From Chrysaora quinquecirrha (Eukaryota > Cnidaria > Scyphozoa > Semaeostomeae > Pelagiidae): DNA of 64,000 nt. Both the position numbers and the translations under genes were made by a program. Positions 55,174 to 64,000 of the stretch are shown here, piece after piece. How positions within the stretch are numbered: position 1 is the stretch's first letter; each line of letters begins with the position of its first letter. Where the stretch lies: assembly GCA_014526335.1 (NCBI GenBank), contig JACTAT010000060.1, positions 6,428,898 through 6,492,897 on the forward strand, read 5' to 3'. The notes under the pieces were generated by a model. That model saw only the letters and a list, made by a program, of their open reading frames with translations. It had not been told where the DNA came from and did not search any database.

Positions 55174-58100
55174 ATGGATGCTCAACAAGACAATGTGGAT
55201 GTCTCTGTGCTTTTGCACAATTTATCTAATGCCAATAACGATGAAGAAGTATATAAAGTCTTGATGGACTTGAACATGGTTGTTGAGGCTAAGAAGTCCG
55301 CCAGAGAGCAGCTTTCGCAACTTGATCTGTCAAATTTTTTGAAGCAAATACAGTCATTGACAGGAAAGTCAAAGAAGACTGCAGTAAGCCTGTTAGGAAA
55401 AGTTTTTCAAGCCTTGACCCCATCGCGACTGCTGCAAAATATGTTGACGATTTTACTGATGGTTTAGGCACAGAATCAGAAGAAATGAAAACACTGTATC
55501 TTACACAGTTAGAAATTGTTAGCGGCAGCTCAAAAGGTGTTGAGTTTCTGCAACAAAATTTCCTCACCACCACCAGCCAACGACCAGTACTTGTGTTTGT
55601 TGCAGAAAATGTCGCCCACAGCTCTATCGGGGTGGCTAAACTTGCATCTACTGTTATAAGGAATGTCTGCATCTCACAAAAATCAATTTTATCAGATGCA
55701 TTGGTTTCTGTTTTTATTAGACACTTAGAGAGAGGGTCTGTAATTCGTTATAGAGTCTATGAGCTTTTTGTTGGCATCTTCTTGTCAAACAATGAAATCC
55801 TGGAAAATGACATGGTTGTAAGGATATTTGAAAGACTTGTGAGTGAAATGAGCTCAAATGACATATTGTCCCAGCTGAATTGTCTGGAAATGCTTGGTGA
55901 TATGGCCTGCAAGTCCACAGCTGGTCTGAACTTTCTGTCAAACAGTGGGACCTTAGACAGAGTGAATAATGTATTCAAGCAAGCAGAATCTGATCCCTTG
56001 CAAGGACTGCTTGTTCCAGGTATTAATAGCAGTTGATTGTTTTCATTATAACCTGGTAATGACAATGTAGTTCAAGGTTGACTCTGTATTGTTTATGCTC
56101 TATGCTTATGGAAGAGTTATTACAGTGGTGTTGAAAGCTTGTAACTGAAAAATAGGTTGGCTGAGCAATACGAGACCAACTTAGTAAAGCTTTATGCCTG
56201 TCTTACAATATGCAAGAAATATGCAGCAATCATGGCTGTGCAACAAGCCATGAGAGCATGTATTTGGCTGTATTATATCCTAATCGAAAAAAAGCTTCTT
56301 GTAAGACTGCAATTGTTGGCTTGGTATAAAAACATTAAAGTGTCCCATCTTCCCTTTTAGGAGCTGTCAAATTTTTTGGAAGCATTGCGATCAAGAGGCC
56401 AGCTGAAATTCTGGAACAGTATGGCCAGTTTTTGCTCTTCGTGTTTGCAAATTTGGAGTCAGAGGATCCCAGTCTAGTTGCGTTATGCTTTGAAACCATT
56501 GCAAATATTTGTACATCTGAGGAGGGATTGAAGCTTCTCTGCAGTGACCAAAAACAGATGAATAATGCCATGAAAGTTGCTGGAAAGTGTACACAGTCTT
56601 CATTGGATGAGTCAATTAAAGTTAGGATGTTTGAGGCATTGTCTCTGGTATTTCAATCAAATTCTACTTTGGGTTCAGCATCGTCAATGAAAGAGAAATT
56701 GTACAGGAATATAAGTCAGAATCCAGTACAAATTCTTATGGAAATGGCAAGGAAGCCATTCCCAGCGATCAGATGTTGCTCTCTGGCATTGTTAAGTCGA
56801 TTGGCTTTGTATTCTTGGGTTGAAGAAGATATGGCATTGACTCCTGGTAAGACTTGATATTTTTACAGTGTCGTTTTTAAATCATTTTGTAAAATCTTCT
56901 CCAAAACAATTCTAAAGTGTTCCTTAAAAATTTCCAAAAAACATCACAGAAAACTTTCCTAAAAACTTTCCAAAACGTTCCGCAAAATGTTTCAGAAAAC
57001 TTTACTGAAGACAATGTCCAACAAATTCGTTAAAATGTTCGTGAAAACGTTCCGTAAAAAATTCCACGTCCCTTCAAACTTTCAAAAGAAAATTTCTCTG
57101 AAACGTTACTGAAAAACGTTCTTCAAAGCGTTCACAAAATTTCCTTAAAATTTTCCTTAAACTTTCCCGGAAACGTTCCTAAAAACGTTCTAGAAAGTGT
57201 TCCTTAGGCTTTCTGAAAACGTTTCCCAGAAAAATTCTGGAAATATTCCTTAAAATGTTTCAAAAACGTTCTTTAAAACTTTCAGATAACGTTCCCCGAA
57301 ACGTTTTTCAAACTGCTCTCAAAAACGTTCTTGAAAACGTTCCTTTAAACTTTCGATGTTTTTTCTGGAAACGTTACTAAAAACGTTTTCCGAGACATTC
57401 GTCAAAACGCTCCTGAAAACGCTCCTTCAAATTTCCGAAAACGTTCTCCACAACGTTTCTGAAAATGATCTTCAAAAGGTTTCTGAAAACGCTCCTTCGA
57501 ATTTCCGAAAACGTTCCCCTCAACGTTTCTTAAAATTTTCTTCAAAATGTTGATGAAAACGTTTCTAAAATTCCCGAAAAATTCCTCAAAGGTTTTCGGA
57601 AAATCTTACTGAAAACGTTCCCCAACTATTCTTTAAAACGTTACTGAAAACTGTCCGAAAACGTCCCTGAAACGGTCTTGAAAACGTTCCTCAGAGCGTT
57701 TTTGAAAGCGTTCTTATATCTTTCAAACGTTCCTGGAAAAGTGATTGATAAACGACCTCTAACACATCTGTTAAGTTCCTGACAGACTAAGACCCTCTAA
57801 AGCGTTTTTTAAAACGTTACTGAAAACGTTCCTTAAAATTTTCTGAGAAGTTCCTCAAATGTTCCTGAGAATTTTTTCAACAATTCCTGAAAACTTTCCT
57901 GAAAACCTTTTTTGAGACATTGAGATAGACGTTTTTGAACGACACTACGATTTGTGGATGAATGGCAAATGTTTGGACGTCTAGGTGCCCAGAAAGTTGT
58001 ATCTACGGGATTTCAGAAAGTTTTTTACCACAAAAATGAGCTTTTCTGGGGAATCGCTCCACGAAGGCAAGACTTTACTTGTTTCTTTCACAACTGAGCC

Positions 58101-58349
58101 AACGTAATAAAAGTCTAATGAAAACCGTTCTTGTTTCTAGGTTTTCTGGAGTATTTACTTGATCGAAGGACCGAGCCTGACAAAGAAGGAAAAGAGTTAA
58201 AGTACAACGTAATAAAGAATTTATCTTTATCGAAAACAGCGAAAGACAACCTTGGTCTTGAATATTATAAGCGAATTTGTCTATATGCAAAAGAAGGGCC
58301 TTTCCGTTCTGATCAAGAAACTGCCGTTGATTTTGAACAAGCTAATTGA
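55174..58349 (+). CDS. PSMD5: 26S proteasome non-ATPase regulatory subunit 5 (S5b), assembly chaperone
   Basis: PSMD5 binds the base ATPase PSMC2 during 26S proteasome base assembly and dissociates before completion. Exons: 55174-56019, 56361-56846 and 58141-58349, all joined in phase 1, giving about 512 residues (human about 504). Family matches: VIRYRVYELFVGI, ESDPLQGLLVPG, AVKFFGSIAI, RKPFPAIRCCSLALL, KYNVIKNLSLSKT, YAKEGPFR. The protein is all-helical, of ARM/HEAT type. Exon 1 changes frame at about 55414-55421: the first frame ends VFQAL, the second starts DPIATAAKYVDDF, and one added base joins them. The start ATG is the first in frame after the stops and fits the family N-terminus (MDAQQDNVDVSVLL). 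Confidence 0.95.
56885..57930. repeat. ~1-kb degenerate array of gaaaacgttcct units
   Basis: Imperfect 11-25-bp units of gaaaacgttcct, aaaacgtttctg and aaactttccaaa fill most of PSMD5 intron 2 on one strand. More than 30 aacgtt words occur. Confidence 0.9.
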
Positions 58350-58533
58350 AGTTCACTTGCTGTATTATGTAGGTATTTTCTTTTCCATTATTTGAAGTTG
58401 AATTCTAAGAATTTTCATCGAAAAACTGGAGTTTGTGAACTGTGATCCTTTTCTCGTTAGTTCTAGCGATTTTTTTTTCTATTGGACTGTTTTTCTTCGG
58501 TTCTAAATACACAGAAAGCAAACCAATGTAAAG

Positions 58534-58810
58534 GACTGGCTAAACTAGGAGACATGTCGTCTGCGACATTGTCGCGCGTGACGTGTCCCCTCGATGTCTC
58601 CCAGTTTAACCAGCTCGTCAATTTGGTAGCGTGGGACAAAATTTATAGCGAAAGACACGCAAATGTTTCTGGGAGAAAACAGAAACATTTCTTGTCTCCG
58701 CGACTCGTGAGACATATTGCTTGTCAGTCGCGTGTTGTGCCACCCTGGGAGTCACGCCGATTACAATGTCGCGCGCGACATTTCTTCTAGTAAGTTTAGC
58801 CATAGCTTAA
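58534..58810. mobile_element. Family B MITE copy 4
   Basis: It starts ggactggctaaactaggaga and ends agtttagccatagctt, flanked by TAA. The interior has gacacgcaaatgtttctgg and cgcgcgacatttc. Confidence 0.75.
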
Positions 58811-59634
58811 GGCGTCTTTCTTGTTTCTCTTATACTTTTTGCGTCAGAGAGCAAAATATTATTTAGACAGAAACGCAAGACCTTTCAGTTTAAAGGAATC
58901 TTCAACTGGGAAGGCAATTCATCGAAAAAGAATACACGTTGTTTTATGAGGAATTTGGTTGCTTAGACATGAGGCTTAAATCAGGCTATACCTTCTACTT
59001 AACATAACAACCCAAAAGTTGCGCCCAAACAGCTGGATTTGAAATGATTTGGTCAAATGCAGAGATGGAAAGTATCGGAAGTTGAGAACCTAGTTCCTAG
59101 AAATTAGCAGTAAAAATATTCGCAAAAGGTTTTAAAATAATGATGAACTTCAGTTATATCATTCAGATAAATCGGCAGAAAATCTTCTTTGAAGTCTGCT
59201 TAAAAGTTTTTACTGGGCTATAACCGGTCTAAATCAAAGCAAATGAAAGTTAGGAGAAAAATCGTAGCTTTCAACCAAAAAAGATATTTAGCCTGGTGTT
59301 ATTGTGTGCTATCTGATTGATAATTCTTAAAAGTATCAGGTCTTGGTCTAGCGCCCGTCTAGCGAAGGGTAGAGGATAGTTGCAAGTAGGGTTCTTGAAG
59401 TATACCCCTTATTCACACCCTAGAGCCTCTGCAGGGTATTTGGTAGGATTTGATAGCTTTTTTTGAAGAAAATAGGGAGTTTTCAAAACCCCTGATTTTG
59501 GTCGATTTTTGTTCGTTTAGCAAGGTTATAGACTTGCCTTTTTGCGATATTTCGAGGGTAATTTTTTCTCCCTAATTCAATCTATTTTGATAGAAAAATA
59601 CTTTACTTATTGAAAAACATCGCTGAAAGTTTTT

Positions 59635-59966
59635 AAGGGCGTATTTTTTTGGTAACCTCCTGATTTTGGCAGATCTTCCAAAATCTGAAAACGGTAGACT
59701 TAGCAGGAAAAAGTTTCCTGTACCAAAAAACACAGCTACCGAAAACGGTAGGCTGACCAGAACAAACTCGAACAAAACCGATAATTTTGAAGTGAGAGCG
59801 AGATTCCTTGTGATGTCTGCGAAACCTTCCAGCTTCGGGACAGAAGGTTTTGGAGGCCTGCAAAATCTGCTGTTTTCAGAAGACTGTACCAAAAAAATAC
59901 GTTTCGACATCTGCCGAAAAGAGAAGGGTCTGCTGAAAACAGAATGGGACCAAAAAAATACGCCCT
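59635..59966. mobile_element. MITE with agggcgtatttttttggt ends
   Basis: The ends agggcgtatttttttggt and accaaaaaaatacgccct are perfect inverted repeats. About 332 bp. Internal accaaaaaa and gaaaacggtagrct words repeat. The 112-codon minus frame is a by-product. Confidence 0.82.
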
Positions 59967-60150
59967 AAGTCAAAGTCCAGTCCAAGGTTCCAAGAAAGAA
60001 TACTTATTATTTTTTTCATCATTTTAAAATTTTTGCGGACTATAATAGAGGCACATAAGACAAACGATTTCTTGTTTATCGGCTTCTTAACAACACATTC
60101 GCAATAAATAAACAAGCAAGCTTTTTTTCACCTGGCAACCAAGACCCATG

Positions 60151-60283
60151 AAGCCCATTCTAAAGTGTAGTGAACTGAAATCTTTTCTTCTTTGAGCGTT
60201 TCCCTGTGCTCTCTCGAAAAATATTATTTTGCTCACGCTCAAAGAAGAAAAGATTTCAGTTCACTACACTTTAGAATGGGCTT
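60151..60283. mobile_element. 133-bp hairpin element, 49-bp perfect arms
   Basis: Arm 60151-60199 begins aagcccattctaaagtgtag and is the exact complement of 60235-60283, around a 35-base loop. The flanks share ccaagaccc a few bases outside each end. Confidence 0.95.
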
Positions 60284-60637
60284 CCTGTGCCAAGACCCCT
60301 TCTTATTAGCCATACATATCTGCGCTGCGTTAGTCTCAGTTGACAAGCTAACAGAACTCCTTATACGGTAATTCGCATCAACATGATGTACTTATTTTTC
60401 AAGGATCACCTAGACTAGTATTATTGTACCTCAAGAATGCACGAAAATGCTGTGTTTAATTTGTTTTCTTGTTTAGCCAGCTTGACTTTAGTTTATTCGC
60501 TGTTTTTGCTCAGCTTGAGAATTGCTTGTACTTGCCACGTAGCAAAAAGAATCTTCGATATATAAGTAGTAGATGCTGCAGCCTCAGCTCAGTTCTTAAA
60601 ACAGAGAAAGTCCTCGTGAGAAAAGAAGAAGTTCGAA

Positions 60638-62284
60638 ATGCTGTTGCTTTCTGTATTCCTCTCCGTTTATTGCCTGGCAATCATCAGACCACCATGCGCT
60701 GCTGGACTAAGCAACCGTCAACTTATTGTCTTGTCGCTACCTGATAATTATTACTACGCCAACAACACCCACGATATCGCATCATTTGCCAAAGAATTGG
60801 CATCAAAGGCACAAGACCACGATCAGGTATTGGTACTTTATCCATCCATGTTCATCGCAGAGGGCCGCAAGTTCGATCTGGGTGTTGCCAAATGCTTGTC
60901 TGTTAACGAGCCTATCGATCTCTGGATGCGAGATTTTGGAATGATAAATCCCAAGCGCCCAGTAAAGTTCAGATATGCTCCAAAATACTTGTCACAATCC
61001 ACACGTTCATGGGTCGACAACTCTTTCAAGAACCTTCTTTACAGCTATGTACAACGCTTTGAAGAGAGCAAAGTCGCGCTGGATGGAGGAAACGTGGTCG
61101 ATAATGGCGATGATAAAGCGATTATCTCGAAGCGAATATTTGAAGAGAATGCTGAAGACCCGGACACTGTTAAACAGCTTACTGAAATCGGTCTAAATGG
61201 CATGCAAGTCGCGTATATCCCAGATCCACAAGATACGACAGGCCACTCAGATGGTATTGTCTCTTTCGTTGAGAAGAATACGGTGATGATTTCCGACATT
61301 GGAGATGAATACTTCTACAACCAAATCAAAAATGCCGTAGAATATGCCTTCCCAGATGTCCAGACTGTCCGACTGCCATGTCCTGATCTCAAGGTATGAA
61401 TCAATCATAAATGTTTGAGTGAGATTGTTTTGACACAACCTATTGTCGATAAACAACGAACTATTGTTTTACCAATAGTTTCTGAAAAGCATCAATTGTC
61501 TGTTTGTCTGTTTCTTGCAGGCAAACGTTTGTCTGTCTTAATATCAGCGACAGTTCCTGACCAAACGAGTCAGTGTTGGTCACATTTGCTATGTGCCTTA
61601 TAAGCTATGTTTGACCGTTTGGGCACGTCACAAACATTAGTTCGCAAGCAGAAGCCTCTGATTTCCCAGTTTTGGGAAAGGCCTCCAATTCTGGGAATGC
61701 AAGTATAGAAATTCTCAAACATTCTTCAAACGTAGTTCTGACTGAGTCGTGGAAACGTGGATTGAATCGAGATTAAACCTGGCTAGAAAAGATCTTAAGC
61801 CCTATTTAGCGAGGTCGCAAAACATTGACAAGCAGAATTCCTTCTGCAGCAATGTTTTGTGATGTGGCCAAAAAGTCAAACATTGTGTTTTACAAGCAAA
61901 TCCAAAGTGTTTGACAAACAATGTTTGATCGTTTGGTCAGGGCCTTCACTTCTGACTATCTAACTTGAATATTTTTTTTCAAAGGTAGCCATGTAAACAA
62001 TCTCTTTTTTTCTATTCCAGAATTCAAACTGGCGAAAATTCAGATCAGCATTCGGTGCGTACGCCAACAGTCTCGTCACCGACAGCACAGCATATGTACC
62101 GATCTTCAAACGAGAACCACAAGACAGCATTGCATTGGACATCTATCGTCAACACACATACAAAAGGGTTGCATCTGTCGATACTTCAAAGCTCGGTCAC
62201 ATGGGAGGAAATGTCCGATGCATGTCGTGGCAGATCGCAGAGGACCATCCGATTGCACAAGCCTTGTTGGCATCCAGTGTGTGA
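60638..62284 (+). CDS. Secreted agmatine deiminase / porphyromonas-type PAD family enzyme
   Basis: Guanidino-group hydrolase fold: deiminates agmatine to N-carbamoylputrescine in typical members, or peptidyl-arginine in the bacterial secreted branch. Exons 60638-61393 and 62021-62284 (phase 0) give 339 residues, near the usual 340-370. Signatures: WMRDFGMI (Asp near residue 99), LDGGN (about 148-152), TGHSDGI (His 203) and HMGGNVRCMSW with the catalytic Cys at about 319. All expected catalytic residues are present. An N-terminal signal-like segment (MLLLSVFLSVYCLAII) suggests secretion. The frame is intact and has an intron with normal splice sites, so it is a resident eukaryotic gene, not contamination. 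The family is patchy in animals. Substrate is not determinable from sequence. AATAAA follows near 62600. Confidence 0.88.
61545..61948. mobile_element. Family A MITE in the deiminase intron
   Basis: It starts near cctgaccaaacgagtcag and ends gtttgatcgtttggtcaggg. It fills most of the only intron of the deiminase gene. Confidence 0.6.
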
Positions 62285-63042
62285 CTACCCCCAATGTTCT
62301 TGTGTCATTTGGTAAACTTTGGTTTTATTCGGTAAAAATATTTTTGGGAATCATTTGTAGTTAGTTGACTCCACAAGCATTGAATTTTTCTATTCTGATT
62401 CTCCGGCCGAAGCTTTCGTTCCCATCTCTGTCAATATTTTTCAAGAAAATATGACCGAAGTGACTCCATTCCTTGTCATCGTTTCCGTTTTGAAAACTCA
62501 ATCTCTGCATGAGCCTTACCTTGCCATACTTTCCTTTGCTTTCCTATCTCCTTGCTTCCTAAAGCTAAGTAAGATACTTCTATTTATACGAAATATTAAG
62601 AAATAAACAGGAAAAATTACACATTCGTGAAGATAAAGAAACTAAAGAAATACCGAAACACCAATACAAAGATTTCCTGCATACGTAGTATTAACGACGT
62701 CTAATACAAAAGCCGGTAAAACGTGAAACAACTAAGTACCAGGTGACGAACGGAGATTAGTGCTAAGTTACGTTATGTTACTTTTATAAGAAAATACTTG
62801 CGAATGAATGAAACTAAGAAAACACGAAGGCCTAAAAACTAGCAGTATCACAAATGTTCGGGAGAGTAAATGCGCAAATGCGCATGCGCACCACGTTTTG
62901 AGTGCAGAATTCATGAGGGCAAAGTTCAACCACTTGTTGCGTTGTAGCGTTCGGAGGTGGAGCTGCTGCGAACAAAAATCTGTCTGAGGAGAGACCAAGA
63001 GCTTATGTTTCCAACTTGATTTTGCCCGTCAAAAGATCAAAC
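62285..63042. other. Deiminase 3' region and upstream of the last exon
   Basis: A polyadenylation-like aataaa is near 62601. I see no other feature. Confidence 0.45.
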
Positions 63043-63107
63043 ATGGAGAATCTTTCAGCTGTTGTGAAATTTTGGTCGCAAACAATAGCAAGAGACAAGA
63101 TGACCAG
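63043..63107 (+). CDS. Possible first exon of a PEX11-like peroxisomal membrane protein; partial
   Basis: ATG at 63043 encodes MENLSAVVKFWSQTIARDKM then Thr, and ends at a donor CAG|GTATAA in phase 2. The pattern of a hydrophobic start, then A-R-D-K-x-x-R, resembles the PEX11 N-terminus (x-R-D-K-L-x-R-x-x-Q-Y). It is only 21 codons, and no further exon is recognisable before the window ends, so the assignment is weak. Confidence 0.35.
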
Positions 63108-64000
63108 GTATAAAAATGTGTGTAACAATTTATATTAGGCCAACAAACTGGCCCGGGCTTGACCACCACAGGCACAGCACTCAGTTTTTCATGCATGGTT
63201 GGATGCATGGGCCTACCCTAAGCCATCTAATTAGGCTTGCCAAAATGCTGTGATATGTGTGTTTGTTGTCTTAACTTCATGCCAAAGAAGCAATGGATCG
63301 TCATTCGTTTCATAATTAGATGTTTTTTGCAAAAATAGAGATATTGCAAAGTTGAAATATTGCAATAAAAAAAAGCCTATTTTTTCTATTGTTTTTGGTG
63401 ATCTTGCTTTCGTCGATCGTAAGAGAAAACTTATGTTTTCCAGTGGTACTGTACAGTATGTATTGGTACACTTTGTGGACTAACAGCAGGGCCGTCTAAA
63501 GCAAGGGGCTGTGCCCCTCAATAATTTTGAAAACAACAGAATGACATCATAAAATCATCACATCATCAAGTACTTTTCAGTTGTTCGCCTCCCCCCAAAT
63601 CTGAGATTCCTTCAGACTGTCTTGAACAGGACCTCCCCCCTGGTCTTGAGGCAACAGGCCCATAGGCAGGGGGAGCAAGTTGGGCTGGTGCCCCCCCAAT
63701 ATTTTCAAAATCCATTGTTTTGATGTATAAGCTGTGTAGATGCCTATTGTTCCTATTGTTTGAAGAACAATGGTGCCCCCAAAAATTATTCTGTTCCTAC
63801 AGCACTGTGAGGCAACCATGGTTTGCAGAGTGGAGCGCACACCATTTTACTAGATCTGCATTGTTGGGCCATCAAAAAGAAATCATGGTGCAGGTCCGAA
63901 AATGATTATTAATCATTGGACAGGTCTGAAAGTGGGCCAAATCAAATCTACAAGAATATCTCAGATGCCCCACTAACTTGTGCTGCAAACTGGGTTCAGG
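63108..64000. other. Right edge: interspersed repeat sequence
   Basis: It contains a copy (about 63660-63800) of the gggctggtgcccccc repeat also at 23462-23620. No exon can be supported. Confidence 0.5.

Larger units (their letters stand above)
58350..60637. other. PSMD5-agmatine deiminase intergenic region
   Basis: I find no gene. It holds Family B copy 4 (58534-58810), a MITE (59635-59966), a 133-bp hairpin element (60151-60283) and AT-rich sequence with the downstream promoter. Confidence 0.5.

Noticed and set aside
59572..59968. Overlapping 112- and 100-codon frames on both strands
   Set aside because: Both lie in a MITE with agggcgtatttttttggt ends.

Overview
This is animal nuclear DNA. 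It is AT-rich, and its genes carry many short exons with GT..AG introns, interrupted by dozens of short inverted-repeat elements. The identifiable genes are typical of Metazoa: EHBP1, TMEM203, glomulin, a class A GPCR, an EHMT (G9a/GLP) methyltransferase and PSMD5. The abundant MITEs, tRNA-derived SINEs, the GPCR without a clear vertebrate counterpart and a secreted agmatine-deiminase-like enzyme point to an invertebrate. A sponge or cnidarian is plausible, but the sequence alone does not settle this.

Layout. (1) 831-7712, minus strand: the 5' half of an EHBP1 homologue (NT-C2 domain), continuing off the left edge. (2) 9238-9648, minus: intronless TMEM203. (3) 10069-26443, plus: glomulin (GLMN) in about 20 exons, head-to-head with TMEM203. 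Its introns hold nested MITEs, a 116-bp and a ~185-bp tandem repeat and a (TGAC)n tract. (4) 26444-30840: intergenic, almost entirely mobile-element remnants. (5) 30859-34505, plus: a rhodopsin-class GPCR with an enormous third intracellular loop (~900 residues); TM1-5 and TM6-7 lie in different frames. (6) 37222-54351, plus: an EHMT histone H3K9 methyltransferase (ankyrin repeats, pre-SET, SET, post-SET) in 22 exons. (7) 55174-58349, plus: PSMD5, a 26S proteasome assembly chaperone, in three exons, with a 1-kb GAAAACGTTCC-like array in intron 2. (8) 60638-62284, plus: a secreted agmatine deiminase/PAD-family enzyme in two exons. (9) 63043-63107, plus: a possible first exon of a PEX11-like gene running off the right edge.

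The genes are unrelated housekeeping, signalling and chromatin genes, and I see no operon-like logic. GLMN (cullin-RING inhibitor) and PSMD5 (proteasome assembly) both belong to the ubiquitin-proteasome system, but this is probably coincidence.

A recurring oddity is that most conserved genes contain single-position reading-frame breaks, nearly all repaired by adding one base and several next to short homopolymers. Deletion-biased consensus error is the simplest explanation. It must be considered before interpreting the GPCR frame break biologically.
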